Source: Conus ventricosus (taxonomy: Eukaryota > Mollusca > Gastropoda > Neogastropoda > Conidae). Taken from it: a stretch of 64,000 nucleotides of DNA. Under the pieces are notes generated by a model that had not been told where the DNA came from, did not search any database, and worked only from the letters and a program-made list of their open reading frames with translations. Within the stretch, counting starts at the first letter, position 1. Each line of letters starts with the position of its first letter. The translations under genes and the position numbers were made by a program. The stretch lies in assembly GCA_018398815.1 (NCBI GenBank), contig CM031622.1, positions 13,038,514 to 13,102,513 on the forward strand. The letters run 5' to 3'. This document shows positions 35,689-49,459 of the stretch, one piece after another.

Positions 35689-36605
35689 GTGAGTTGCTTG
35701 GCCTGGGAGCTGTCTGCAGTGGATTGAAGAGCTGTTGATGGTGTGGTGTGTGTTGGGCGCGCGCACGTGCGCATGCGAGTTGGTTGGCCTGGGAGCTGTC
35801 TGCAATGGCTTGAAGAGTTGGTGGTGGTGTGTTTGTGTGTACGCGTGTGAGTTGGTTGGCCTGGGAGCTGTCTGCAATGGCTTGAAGAGTTGGTGGTGGT
35901 GGTGTGTTTGTGTGTGTTTGTGTGTGCGCGTGTGAGTTGGTTGGCCTGGGAGCTGTTTGCAATGGCTTGAAGAGTTGTTGGTGGTGGTGTGTTTGTGTGT
36001 GAGTTGGTTGGCCTGGGAGCTGTCTGCAATGGCTTGAAGAGTTGTTGGTGGTGGTGTGTTTGTGTGTGAGTTGGTTGGCCTGGGAGCTGTCTGCAATGGC
36101 TTGAAGAGTTGGTGGTGGTGGTGGTGTGTGTGTGTGTTTGTTTGTGCGCGTGTGAGTTGGTTGGCCTGGGAGCTGTCTGCAATGGCTTGAAGAGTTGGTG
36201 GTGGTGTGTGTGTGCGCGCGTGTGAGTTGGTTGGCCTGGGAGCTGTCTGCAATGGCTTGAAGAGTTGGTGGTGGTGGTGTGTGTGTGTGCGGGTGTGAGT
36301 TGGTTGGCCTGGGAGCTGTCTGCAGTGGCTTGAAGAGTTGGTGGTGGTGGTGTGTTTGTGTGTGCGCGTGTGAGTTGGTTGGCCTGGGAGCTGTCTGCAG
36401 TGGCTTGAAGAGGTGGTGGTGGTGTGTGTGTGTGTTTGTGTGTGCGCGTGTGAGTTGGTTGGCCTGGGAGCTGTGTGCAGTGGCTTGAAGAGCTGTTGAT
36501 GGTGGTGTGTGTGTGTGTTTGTGTGTGCGTGTGTGAGTTGGTTGGCCTGGGAGCTGTCTGCAATGGCTTGAAGAGCTGGTGGTGTGGTGGTGGTGGTGGT
36601 GGTGG
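35689..36605. repeat. Minisatellite starting at the exon C splice donor, ~75-bp unit, 12 copies
   Basis: The first unit is the natural donor and intron start (gtgagttgcttggcctggga, gctgtctgcagtgg.ttgaagagctg). Eleven further units follow at about 35776, 35847, 35931, 35998, 36066, 36151, 36221, 36295, 36370, 36451 and 36532, each with gagttggttggcctgggagc and a variable ggtggtgtgtgtgtgcgcg tail. All but the one at 35776 carry GTGAGT. Lengths vary through the TG/CG tail. Confidence 0.93.
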
Positions 36606-36655
36606 TGGTTGTGTGTGTGTGTGTGTGTGTGTGTGCGCGTGCGCGTGTGCGTGTG
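36606..36655. repeat. (TG)n/(CG)n tail of the array
   Basis: ggt triplets pass into a tg run with gcgcgtgcgc. Confidence 0.88.
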
Positions 36656-37304
36656 CAATTTTCTGTGTGTCTGTGACCTTAATCCATAACCGATGTGGCC
36701 AGTAAAGCTTAGCAACTTAAGTCAATGACAAAACTCGCACGCACATGCATTCTTATAGGCATAAAAGATTTGGTTTAAGAATCTATTGAACAGATACAAC
36801 ATGGTACGTTCAAGACCGTGCGATTATGTGTTTGGATGGGTCGGGCAAATGCTGGCATGCTTCAGTACCCTGACAGAATTGCAAATCCCGATGGGAATGG
36901 TTAGATGTTGCAGCTGTGACAGGTTCTGTGTGCACTCCTGTGTGCCTTCCAGTTGTAGCTGTACTCTGTTCATTGAATGTGGGGAAACTATAGTTTGCTT
37001 TCACTTATTCAATTAAAAAGAGTGGTATTACTGATTAAAATGCAAGCTTCCATATTGCCACCCATGTGTTTAAGTCTCCATGAGATTTTCTTGAAGGGTA
37101 ATTCAAGTGGATCTCAACATTTTCAGACATTCCAGGTTTCCTTCTGAAGATAAGTTGGTTGCTTTCTGGATTCATTCATGCACTTGATGCATTCATTAAA
37201 AGGAGAAAAGGATGTTTCAAAGAAACCAACCAAAAAAAGGTTTGACATAATTTTTGTCTGTGCTGAACTCTCAGACACCCTTGTCCATTTGTCGTGTTAT
37301 CCTC
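36656..37304. other. Intron C-D, single-copy DNA
   Basis: No recognisable coding or mobile sequence. Confidence 0.45.
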
Positions 37305-38205
37305 GGATTAGGGGACTAGAAGACGATGGCCCTTAAGTGTAAGAGACTAGAAAATGATGGCCATTAGATGTCAGAGACTAGAAAATGATGGCCATTAGAT
37401 GTCAGAGACTAGAAAATGATGGCCATTAGATGTCAGAGACGAGAAAATGATGGCCATTAGATGTCAGAGACTAGAAAATGATGGCCATTAGATGTCAGAG
37501 ACTAGAAAGTGATGGCCATGAGATGTCAGACTAGAAGATGATGGCCATTAGATGTCAGAGACTAGAAGATGATGGCCATTAGATGTCAGAGACTAGAAGA
37601 TGATGGCCGTTAGATGTCAGAGACTAGAAAGTGATGGCCGTTAGATGTCAGAGACTAGAAGTAGAAAATGATGGCCATTAGATGTCAGAGACTAGAAAAT
37701 GATGGCCATGAGATGTCAGAGACTAGAAAGTGACGGCCATTAGATGTCAGAGACTAGAAGATGATGGCCATGAGATGTCAGAGACTAGAAGATGATGGCC
37801 ATTAGATGTCAGAGACTAGAAGATGATGGCCATTAGATGTCAGAGACTAGAAGATGATGGCCATGAGATGTCAGAGACTAGAAAGTGATGGCCATGAAAT
37901 GTCAGAGACTAGAAGATGATGGCCATGAGATGTCAGAGACTAGAAGATGATGGCCATGAGATGTCAGAGACTAGAAGATGATGGCCATGAGATGTCAGAG
38001 ACTATAAGATGATGGCCATTAGATGTCAGAGACTAGAAAGTGATGGCCATTAGATGTCAGAGACTAGAAGATGATGGCCATTGGATGTCAGAGACTAGAT
38101 GATGATGGCCATTGGATGTCAGAGACTAGAAGATGATGGCCATTGGATGTCAGAGACTAGAAGATGTCGGAGACTAGACGATGATGGCCCTTAGATGTCA
38201 GAAAG
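37305..38205. repeat. Minisatellite, 31-bp unit, ~29 copies
   Basis: Unit gatgatggccattagatgtc and agagactagaa, 31 bases. Variants are aaaatgatgg/agatgatgg/aagtgatgg and attag/atgag/attgg. Variants cluster: atgag is dominant at 37710-38000 and attgg at the right end. Confidence 0.95.
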
Positions 38206-38206
38206 C

Positions 38207-38297
38207 TAAGCTTGACCAGTGGTCATTGGCAGTGACCGATGCTCTTGTGGTCATTGGCTGTGACTGATGCTCTTGTGGTCATTGGCAGTGACCGATG
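38207..38297. repeat. Short tandem repeat, 28-bp unit, ~3 copies
   Basis: tggtcattggcagtgaccga tgctcttg repeated, directly after the 31-bp array. Confidence 0.9.
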
Positions 38298-38892
38298 CTC
38301 TGCGCAGGCATGCAGATCTTCCAGCTGCTGGGTAGTTAGTTCACGGTTTAAAAAGAAAAGCAGGGGAAAGGAGGGCGAGGCATGTGTAGTGTGTCAGTTG
38401 TCTGAAGAATACAATGTCTGTGCTCTGCGTGGGTGGCGTGTGTCTGGTGATTTTGTTGGTGAAGGAACACCATCTCTTGGTGTTGTGTCCCAATAAGTTT
38501 CCTTTTCCGCCCCTGAAGAGCTGTGGTGTTGGTTTTTTTTTTGTGTGTGTGTGTGTGTGTGTGTGTGACTGAATGTGTGATAGTCTGCTGTCTGTGGCTC
38601 AGTCATTGTATTGGGGAGGGGTGGAGGTGGGGGCCAGTTTTGTCAGGAAGGCATATGGTGGGGGTGGGGGGTGGGTGAGCACAGGGTGGTGAGGGTGAGG
38701 GAGGGGTGGATTCATTCTGTCAGCCGGCAGTTATGGAAAAGGTGCTACTGCCTGTTGACAGTGTATGAGTTGTTGCTGAGGAAGGCCATTGTGGTGTTGG
38801 GGAGGTGTAGACTGTCTGGTCTGAATGATTTCCTGTTGAGCTCAACCAGTCGTTTCCCTTGTGGGCGTCCTGTGACATGCATGCCTCCATCT
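38298..38892. other. Intron C-D, single-copy DNA with TG tract
   Basis: TG run at 38545-38568, then G-rich DNA. No gene recognised. Confidence 0.45.
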
Positions 38893-39815
38893 TGTCTTTG
38901 TGTATTTCTTTATCGTTCCCTTTGTTTTGGCCTGTTTCTCTTCTTCTATGGCTCTGTCTCTGTCTTTGTGTATTTCTTTATCTTTCCCTTTGTTTTGGCC
39001 TGCTTCTCTTCATCTATGGCTCAGTCTCTGTCTTTGTGTATTTCTTTCTTTCCCTTTGTTTTGGCCTGCTTCTCTTCATCTATGGCTCAGTCTCTGTCTT
39101 TGTGTATTTCTTTCTTTCCCTTTGTTTTGGCCTGCTTCTCTTCATCTATGGCTCAGTCTCTGTCTTTGTGTATTTCTTTATCTTTCCCTTTGTTTTGGCC
39201 TGCTTCTCTTCTTCTATGGCTCTGTCTCTGTGTATTTCTTTGTCTTTCCCTTTGTTTTGGTCTGCTTCTCTTCATCTGTGGCTCTGTCTCTTTGTGTATT
39301 TCTTTATCTTTCCCTTTGTTTTGGTCTGCTTCTCTTCATCTGTGGCTCAGTCTCTGTCTTTGTGTATTTCTTTGTCTTTCCCTTTGTTTTGGACTGCTTC
39401 TCTTATTCTATGGCTCTGTCTCTTTGTGTATTTCTTTATCTTTCCCTTTGTTTTGGACTGCTTCTCTTATTCTGTGGCTCAGTCTCTGTCTTTGTGTATT
39501 TCTTTATCTTTCCCTTTGTTTTGGTCTGCTTCTCTTCATCTGTGGCTCTGTCTCTTTGTGTATTTTTTTATCTTTCCCTTTGTTTTGGTCTGCTTCTCTT
39601 CATCTATGGCTCTGTCTCTGTCTTTGTGTATTTCTTTGTCTTTCCCTTTGTTTTGGCCTGCTCTATGGCTCTGTCTGTCTTCGTGTATTTCTTTATCTTT
39701 CCCTTTGTTTTGGCCTGTTTCTCTTCTATGGCTCAGTCTCTGTCTTTGTGTGTTTCTTTATCTTTCCCTTTGTTTTGGCCTGCTTCTCTTCATCTGTGGC
39801 TCTGTCTCTGTCTTA
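38893..39815. repeat. Minisatellite, ~62-68-bp unit, ~15 copies
   Basis: Unit tctgtctttgtgtatttctt, tatctttccctttgttttgg, cctgcttctcttcatctatg, gctc. Length variants omit 4-6 bases (tctgtc or tatc). Frames of about 375-420 codons rich in Phe/Leu/Ser are open in all three plus frames and look membrane-like only because of the T-rich composition. Confidence 0.95.
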
Positions 39816-42237
<2,422 letters not shown>

Positions 42238-42258
42238 GGGGGGGGGGGGGGGGGGGGG
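42238..42258. repeat. Poly-G tract, 21 bases
   Basis: Uninterrupted G run. Confidence 0.93.
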
Positions 42259-42477
42259 AGGCATTGAGAGACCTGGCTGGATCAGATGTGATGTTACTAG
42301 CGTACTGACTCGATGGTATTCGGACAGGTGTGCTTTGCTGAGTGTGATGATGGAGCTTTCACAAATATGTTGGTGACATTGGATAGGTGTAGGCATGTGT
42401 TTTCTTTTCTTCAAAGGTCTGTTCCTCTCAGTGTGGTGCGTGAGCTGTGCAGGCTGGGGAGCCCTGCTGGGATCCAA

Positions 42478-42533
42478 GAAAGCCACCTGACTGTACGAGG
42501 CAGGAAAAAACCAACAGAAAGCCACCTGACTGT
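42478..42533. repeat. Left remnant of the 38-bp minisatellite
   Basis: About 1.4 units (agaaagccacctgactgtac, gaggcaggaaaaaaccaac) end exactly at the 5' end of the LINE. The array resumes at 47734 directly after the LINE tail. Confidence 0.92.
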
Positions 42534-42536
42534 TAA

Positions 42537-43792
42537 GGTGACAGCGATTCAGATACTGAGGTACGACAGAGGACAGGTTTCTGGGCTTCCTGGCTCGTGG
42601 TGGAAGGGACGGAGCAGGAAAGACCCCTTTCAGCTCTGAGCCCTTTTGCTGTCCAAAAGGGCTTTCAAGGCTTAGCAGGTGACCCTCAGTCCGTCAAAAG
42701 GTTGCGAAATGGCTCATTCCTCATTCAATGTAGATCGAAAAAACAGTCTGAACAGCTGCTGAAGGCAACAAAATTTGTGGATAGGGAGATCAGGGTGACT
42801 CCCCATAAACAGTTAAATTCATCCAAAGGTGTGATTCGCTGCAGAGATCTAACGGGTGTCTCAGAGGCAGAAATAAAAACGGAACTGGCGTCCCAGGGTG
42901 TGATGGAGGTGCGCAGGGTGACAGTCAAGAAAGGTGCAGAGAGAGTGGCCACCAACACCCTCTTTCTGACCTTCTGCAACCCTGTGCTGCCTCCGGTCAT
43001 CAAAGTTGGCTACCTGAACGTCCGTGTTCAGCTGTATGTCCCGTCCCCATTGAGATGCTTCCGGTGCCAGAGATTTGGACATGTTAGAGACCGCTGTTCT
43101 GGGCAGGAGGTGTGCGGTGTTTGCTGCAAGGCAACCATGATGGGCCGTGCAAAGATCCGGCACATTGTGCTAACTGCGGTGGCGACAATCCCTCCTCTTC
43201 ACGAAACTGCCCTCTCTGGATTCAGGAATCCACTATACAATGAGTCAAAACGGAAAAGAAGATCTCATTTTTTGAAGCCCGGAAACAGGTTGTGGGCAGT
43301 CAGATGCCGACAGCTTCTTCCTACGCTTCGGCCGTAAAGAAAGTGTCCACTCGGTCAGTCTGCTGCCAGACTGATGAATTTACGTTTTCGAAGACATTGC
43401 AAGTAAGATCTGTCAATTCTGGTGGTAGCAAGTCCACCACCTTCCAACCCAAACTGACTGCCCCTGGTGGAGGCAAAAAATCCGCCACCCCTCAGACTGC
43501 CCAGCAGTCTACAACATCTGCTGCTGGGCAGACTAAAAAACCAGCAATTCCGCCTTGAACTCCCCTATCCAGTGCCCGTGCGGGCAAGGGAGTTCCACCC
43601 AGTGTGGAGATGGTGGAGATGAAGAAAAAACCTCCACCATCTCCTGAATCCAGACCTCCACCATCTCCAAACTCCAGGCCTTTGTCACCTGCGGGCAAGT
43701 CTGCCAGCAGGTCCAAAGACCAACACAGTCCAGTTAAACTCACTAATAAATTCGCTCCATTAGAAGCGGACGTTGAAGAGGAGATGACCTGA
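42537..43792 (+). pseudogene. LINE ORF1, gag-like RNA-binding protein, broken
   Basis: The first frame (to about 43129) carries an RRM-like fold region (VKRLRNGSFLIQC, IRVTPHKQLN) and the knuckle CFRCQRFGHVRDRC (C-x2-C-x4-H-x4-C). The frame then changes near 43129; the following frame holds further Cys/His spacing, an SYASAVKK motif (about 43310) and a Pro/Ser-rich tail ending at 43792. In-frame TGA codons lie at 43241 and 43556. The frame change sits next to a short G run, so a one-base loss is likely. ORF1 proteins of this type coat the element RNA and help target-primed reverse transcription. No ATG is present at the left end. Confidence 0.88.
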
Positions 43793-43817
43793 TTTCTCTC
43801 CTTTTTGCCTCTGCACC

Positions 43818-46800
43818 ATGGATAGTACAATATTCCATTGGAATATCCGTGGATTAAATTCCAACTTTGAGGAGCTGCAGCTTCTGTGTCAGTCTATAAA
43901 ACCTTCCGTCGTGGCTCTTCAGGAAACTCAAATTCAAAGCCAGAAGACCTTTACTTTTTCTGGCTTTAATATTCTTTCAAATCCTGCACAAACCATCCAC
44001 GTTGGGACGGTCGGGCGGTGTTGCCCTTCTCATACACAAAACTCTGCTGTATAGTCCTGTCGCTCTGTCTACCTCCCTTCAAGCTGTTGCTGCGAGAGTC
44101 ACTCTCCACAAGACTGTAACAATCTGTTCTATTTATCTACCTCCTTCAGTCCCGGTTTGTCGTCAGGACCTTGTCAGTCTGATAGGAGAACTTCCTCGAC
44201 CTTTTTTGCTGTTGGGTGACTTTAACGGTCACAATCCTCTTTGGGGTAGTGTCGGTACGTCATCCAGAGGTCTGCTAATTGAGGATGTCCTTTCGGATTT
44301 GGATTTGTGTTGTCTGAAAGACGGATCTGCAACTTACCTCCACTCTTCCACAGGTTCACTTTCGTGTTTAGATTTGTCGGTTTGTGACCCTCGCTGGTCC
44401 TGGACTATGAGTGGTCTGTCCATGACGATCTGCACGGAAGTGACCATTTCCCTGTCCTTCTTCAACCTGTCATAACTGAACACGTCTCTGCCTCTCAACA
44501 TCTAATTTATAAGAAAGCAAACTGGGATCTATTTGCAGCCACTATTTCTAAGGAATTCCAGGACACTGATTTTCTTCAGAGTCCGGACCCAGCAGAATCT
44601 CTGACTAATACTATGATTAAATGTGCTAAAGCCTGTATTCCAGTGTCTTCCGACAAACTTCAAATGCCAAAAACACCCTGGTTCAATTCAGAATGCCAAC
44701 AAATTTCCAAAGTCCGAAAACGGGCTCAGCGTCAGGTATACCATCGACCTTCGGGTCCCAACGCTCGAGCCCATCAAAAACTCCGTGCCAAATCGAGACA
44801 CACTTTTAAAATCAGTAAACGTCGGTCCTGGAGAAGTTTCTGCTCCAGGCTGACGTCGAAAACTTCCAAGAAAAAAGTGTGGAACATCATTAAAAAAATC
44901 AAAGGGAAGAACACCTGTCCCACTGTGAACCATCTCAAGTTTGCTGACTCTTTAATAACAGAGAAGAAAGCAGTTGCTAATCTGCTGGCTTCAACCATAG
45001 AAAAGAATTCCTCCTCTTCTAACAAATCAGCCACTTTTGTCAAAAATAAAACCTTAAAGAAAAATCACCCTGCAACTTTTCGTCCGACAACATGGAAGAC
45101 TACAATCTTCCTTTCACTTTAAATGAACTGAAATCTGCCTTACTTTCTTGCAGCGATTCCTCTCCAGGTATAGATGAAATCCATTATCAGCTGTTGAAAC
45201 ATCTTCCGCTAGAAGGTCTGAACATACTGCTACAGGTCTACAACCATGTGTGGACTACAGGTTTTTTTCCACCCTCTTGGCGAAAAGCTCTCATTATTCC
45301 AATTGCCAAACCTGGAAAAGATCTTTCTAATCCTTCAAAATTACCGTCCCATAGCTTTGACCAGCTGTGTTTGTAAATTGATGGAAAAAATGGTCAATGC
45401 TAGGCTCATGTGGAAACTTGAAACCGATGGCCTTTTGGCGAAAGAACAGTGTGGTTTCCGCAAACATCGGAGTACAGTTGACCATTTGATTCGTCTGGAA
45501 TCTGCCCTTCGGAATCCTTTTTGAACAGACAGCATACAGTGGCAATTTTCTTCGACTTGGAGAAGGCCTACGATACCACCTGGAAGTCGGGGATACTTCA
45601 TGATCTCCACAATCTGGGTTTTCGAGGTCATCTTCCGCTTTTTATTCAAATTTTTTGGCAGAACGACAGTTTCAGGTCCGGGTTGGCACCACTCTCTCTG
45701 ATGTCCACGAGCAGGAGTTGGGTGTTCCCCAGGGGAGCATACTGTCTCCTGCCCTCTTTAGTATTAAAATCAACAACATTGTGAAATCAGTTCAACAGGG
45801 TTCAGACTGCTCATTGTTTGTAGATGATTTCGCTGTCTACGCAACTGGAAGCCTGTACCCGAGTGTCCAGCGCAGGCTCCAGCTTTGCGTAGATAAAATC
45901 CATCGATGGGCGGATGAAAACGGTTTCACCTTTTCTCCAACAAAGACGCAGTGTATTCACTTCCATAATTTCCGTCAGTTTTTCCCAGATCCTGAACTTC
46001 AAGTAGGGAAATCTCCCATTCCAGCTGTTAAAGAGGCCAAATTTCTGGGAGTCATTTTTGACCAGAAACTCAACTTTCTCAGCCACATCAAAAACCTCAA
46101 AACTTCTTGCCAGAAAGCTCTGAATATTCTGCGGGTCGTAGCGCACACCGACTGGGGCGCTGATAAGAAAACTTTTGCTGCACCTCTACAGAGCCTTGGT
46201 CCGTTCCAAACTGGACTACGGTTGTGCTGTCTACGGCTCCGCAAGACCCTCTTGCCTCAAACTCTTGGACCCTATCCACCATCAAGGGCTTCGTCTCTGT
46301 CTTGGAGCGTTCCGCACCACCCCTGTGTACAGCCTGTACGCAGAGGCGGGCGAACCTTCATTGTCCAACCGCAGGCTGAAACTGTCTTTAAATTATTATA
46401 TCCGACTGTTCTCAGAACCGCAGAATCCTGCCTATGACTGTGTCTTTGACCCTCCATTCCAAAGTAAGTTTGAAAACAACCCGAAATATATTCCGCCGTT
46501 TGGTCTTCGTATGCAGCCTCACGTGCGGAATGCAGGTGTAGACCTAGGAGTTGTGTCCGATTTTTCCAAGTTTCCGGATCAACCTCCATGGACCTTTTTC
46601 ACACCAGAGATTCGTTTCGATCTTGCAGCTTTTCGTAAAGAGTCTACCAGCTCTCTGGCGTACAAGGCGTTGTATGCTGAGCTCTGTTCGAAATTCCCAT
46701 CCTATCAAAAAGTTTTTACTGACGGTTCCAAGTCTGACGATGGAGTGGCCTGTGCAGCCTACTGCCCTGGGGCTCCTTCTCAGATACTGTTGGAACATAT

Positions 46801-47514
46801 ACATTCAGATGCTTCTGTCTATTCTGCTGAACTTACTGCTCTGGTTTTGGCTTTGAAGATAATCTCGCATTCTTCAAAGAGGGACTTTCTGGTTCTGTCG
46901 GATTCGCTGTCAGCTTTGGAGGCCATAGCTGGCCGCAACCTTCAGCATCCGGAACTTTTACTTTTTTTTGAACTTTTTAGCAAGTTGAAGGCGGACGGTT
47001 ACAACATTACTCTTGCTTGGGTTCCTGGTCATGTTGGCATTGGCGGGAACGAAATGGTTGATCGTTTAGCCAAGAACGCCACAAGAGAGAAACTGTCCAA
47101 CACTTATATCCCCTGCTCAGATGTGAAACCCAAAATTAATGATTATGTGAGCGACCTCTGGCAGGAGGATTGGAACACACAGACGAGTAACAAACTCTTT
47201 CAGATCCGTCCAAACCTTAAGGAATTCCTCCCATCCACGTCGGGAGGTCGTAAAGAGGAAACGGTTCTGTGCGGCTGCACACCGGCCATTCGTATTTTAC
47301 CCATGCTTACCTTTTAAAGAGTGAAGAAGCTCCGTGGTGCATTCCATGTCATGCGCCACTCACAGTGAAACATGTTCTTTTAGAGTGTTGGGACTTGCAC
47401 GATGTGAGACACAAACATTTTACAGCGGAGTCCATGAAGATCCTGTTCAGGGATGTCCCGCCTGATGTGATCCTTGAGTTTTTGAGAGAGATTAACATTT
47501 TTCATCTGATTTAA
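43818..47514 (+). pseudogene. LINE ORF2: endonuclease, reverse transcriptase, RNase H; frames broken
   Basis: Starts with ATG at 43818. Endonuclease motifs: HWNIRGLN, ALQETQ, LLGDFNGHNPLWG and GSDHFPV (44436-44456). Reverse transcriptase motifs: NYRPIALTS, IFFDLEKAYDTTW, GVPQGSILSP and FVDD (45817-45828). RNase H acidic/His residues: Asp at 46721, Glu at 46829, Asp at 46901, His at 47030, Asp at 47060. C-terminal CCHC from 47338 to 47388. About eight one-base frame changes occur (near 43995, 44392, 45075, 45337, 45518, 45648, 46163, 47267), several in short homopolymers. Few other stops and no lost catalytic residue were seen. Either a young copy with consensus errors or early decay. Confidence 0.92.
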
Positions 47515-47594
47515 GATTTTACGGAAGAAAGATTTTTAACAAAGTTTCTGGTGCGTTTCTAGACAATGTCATTTAAAGAGATGTATGAAAGGGT

Positions 47595-47640
<46 letters not shown>

Positions 47641-47733
47641 GACTGGTAAGTTGATTTTAACGTGGTGACAGCCCTGATATGGCCCTTTGCGGTCGGCTGG
47701 GCTATAAGCAACATTATCTTATCTTATCTTATC
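47515..47733 (+). other. LINE 3' UTR and TTATC tail
   Basis: Contains the conserved block 'ttgattttaacgtggtgaca', gccctgatatggccc, 'gcggtcggctgggctataag' shared with the truncated copies at 6215-6414 and 26288-26371. The block is probably what the reverse transcriptase recognises. Confidence 0.88.
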
Positions 47734-48376
47734 GTACGAGGCAGGAAAAACCAACAGAAAGCCACCTGACTGTATGAGGCAGGAAAAACCAACAGAAAGC
47801 CACCTGACTGTATGAGGCAGGAAAAACAAACAGAAAGCCACCTGACTGTATGAGGCAGGAAAAAACAAACAGAAAGCCACCTGACTGTATGAGGCAGGAA
47901 AAACAAACAGAAAGCCACCTGACAAAGCCACCTGACTGTATGAGGCAGAAAAACAACAACAGAAAGCCACCTGACTGTACGAGGCAGGAAAAACCAATAG
48001 AAAGCTACCTGACTATGAGGCAGGAAAAACCCAGCAGAAAGCCACCTGATTGTATGAGGCAGGAAAAACAAACAGAAAGCCAAATGACTGTACGAGGCAG
48101 GAAAAACCAACAGAAAGCCTCCTGACTGTACGAGGCAGGAAAAACCAAGAGAAAGCCACCTGATTGTATGAGGCAGAAAAAACAACAACAGAAAGCCACC
48201 TGACTGTACGAGGCAGGAAAAACCAATAGAAAGCTACCTGACTACGAGGCAGGAAAAACCCAGCAGAAAGCCACCTGACTGTATAAGGCAGGAAAAACAA
48301 ACAGAAAGCCAAATGACTGTACGAGGCAGGAAAAACCAACAGAAAGCCTCCTGACTGTATGAGGCAGGAAAAACGA
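47734..48376. repeat. Minisatellite, 38-bp unit, ~17 copies, right of the LINE
   Basis: Unit gtacgaggcaggaaaaacca and acagaaagccacctgact, 38 bases. Variants include gtatgagg, aaacaaacag, 'aaaaccaatagaaagctacct' and a short 'gacaaagccacct' unit. A block of several units appears duplicated (about 47935-48120 and 48170-48345), giving a higher-order repeat. Confidence 0.95.
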
Positions 48377-48494
48377 ACATCCCAGTAAAAGAAAAGAAAG
48401 TCTGCAGAAAAAAGAATGGCGCAGTACTTGCTAATCATGCCAGGTCTTGTACTGCATCCGGTTTTCCACCCTAGGTTTCCATGATTCTGAGTTC
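48377..48494. other. Short single-copy spacer
   Basis: Nothing recognised. Confidence 0.4.
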
Positions 48495-48603
48495 AGGGCA
48501 ACACCACCCACGTTTGTTATGGTGTGTTGTGGCTCTTCTGCATGCAGTAAGGCAACACCACCCACGTTTGTTATGGTGTGTTGTGGCTCTTACGCATGCA
48601 GTA
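48495..48603. repeat. Two-copy direct repeat, ~54 bp
   Basis: ggcaacaccacccacgtttg, ttatggtgtgttgtggctct and t(c/a)tgcatgcagta occur twice with two or three differences. Confidence 0.92.
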
Positions 48604-49238
48604 ATCAAACCAGTTCAGTAACGGTCAAATAGCTGGTGAATGTGATTTGTTGTACCGTTTTTCTGGTCGTCAAGTATAGGCCTTCTGTTTCCGGAGACAA
48701 AGAGGATGTCTTGCACGTTACGAATTGTAGATCGAGACAAGAGAGTTGAGGGAGGCACAGTGGTCAAGTTTTGGAAATGAGTAGACTGAAAAGACTACAC
48801 AAAAGTGAGCAGTTTTGATCAGTCTTATTCCTGCTGGTTTGCAGAAAGTGAGCACACTGGGAATGGCACTTTGTTACCTGTTTGTTTTGTGGAAAAGAGC
48901 TGAACTACGCCAGTCATGGTTTTTATCATAACTCTTTGAAAACATGTGCCCTGCAAGAAGCATGGTGATGCTTCAGGAGCTCTGGACTGCTAGCAGACCA
49001 GACTGGATGCCTTGATTATATTGATGTCTCCCCCCCGCCCCCTTTCTTTTAAATGAACATGCATTGATTTTTTTTCCTTTGACTGTCTGAAAGTGCTGAT
49101 AAGTGATGTAAGATGTACCCTTGTGGTCTGGTTGGTTGTAAGTGAAAAGAAATGAGATGCATCATAATTGTGTCCACCACAATGAAGGATATTGTTCTTT
49201 CTTACCAAGACATATACATGATTGTTCAAACGAACGCT
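48604..49238. other. Intron C-D, single-copy DNA
   Basis: No gene or repeat recognised. Confidence 0.45.
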
Positions 49239-49459
49239 GAATTTTGTTTTGTTTTCTTTTGTTTTAGAGAAATTCACAAAATTTAAGTATGCATGCACGT
49301 ATGTGGTGGTGTATGTATGTGTCTGTGTATAATCATGGGGGTGTGCATGAATTTTGTTTTGTTTTCTTTTGTTTTAGAGAAATTCACAAAATTTAAGTAT
49401 GCATGCACGTATGTCGTGGTGTATGTATGTGTCTGTGTATAATCATGGGGGTGTGCATT
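49239..49459. repeat. Two-copy tandem repeat, 110-bp unit
   Basis: gaattttgttttgttttctt, 'gttttagagaaattcacaaa', atttaagtatgcatgcacgt and atgtgtctgtgtataatcat are repeated once, nearly identical (gtggtgg/gtcgtgg). Confidence 0.95.

Larger units (their letters stand above)
42534..47733 (+). mobile_element. I-like non-LTR retrotransposon (LINE), ~5.2 kb, nearly complete
   Basis: Order: gag-like ORF1 with a CCHC knuckle, ORF2 with APE-type endonuclease, reverse transcriptase, RNase H and a C-terminal CCHC, a 0.2-kb 3' UTR with a 41-base T run (47597-47637), and four TTATC repeats at the end (47714-47733). An RNase H domain plus CCHC and a short-repeat tail fit the I superfamily (I, Nimb or relatives); clade is not settled. 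ORF1 is open to the very first codons without an ATG, so the copy is probably slightly 5'-truncated. It lies inside a 38-bp minisatellite. The only obvious shared base pair at the junctions is GT, but within a repeat a ~40-bp duplication cannot be excluded. Same orientation as the host gene. Confidence 0.95.
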
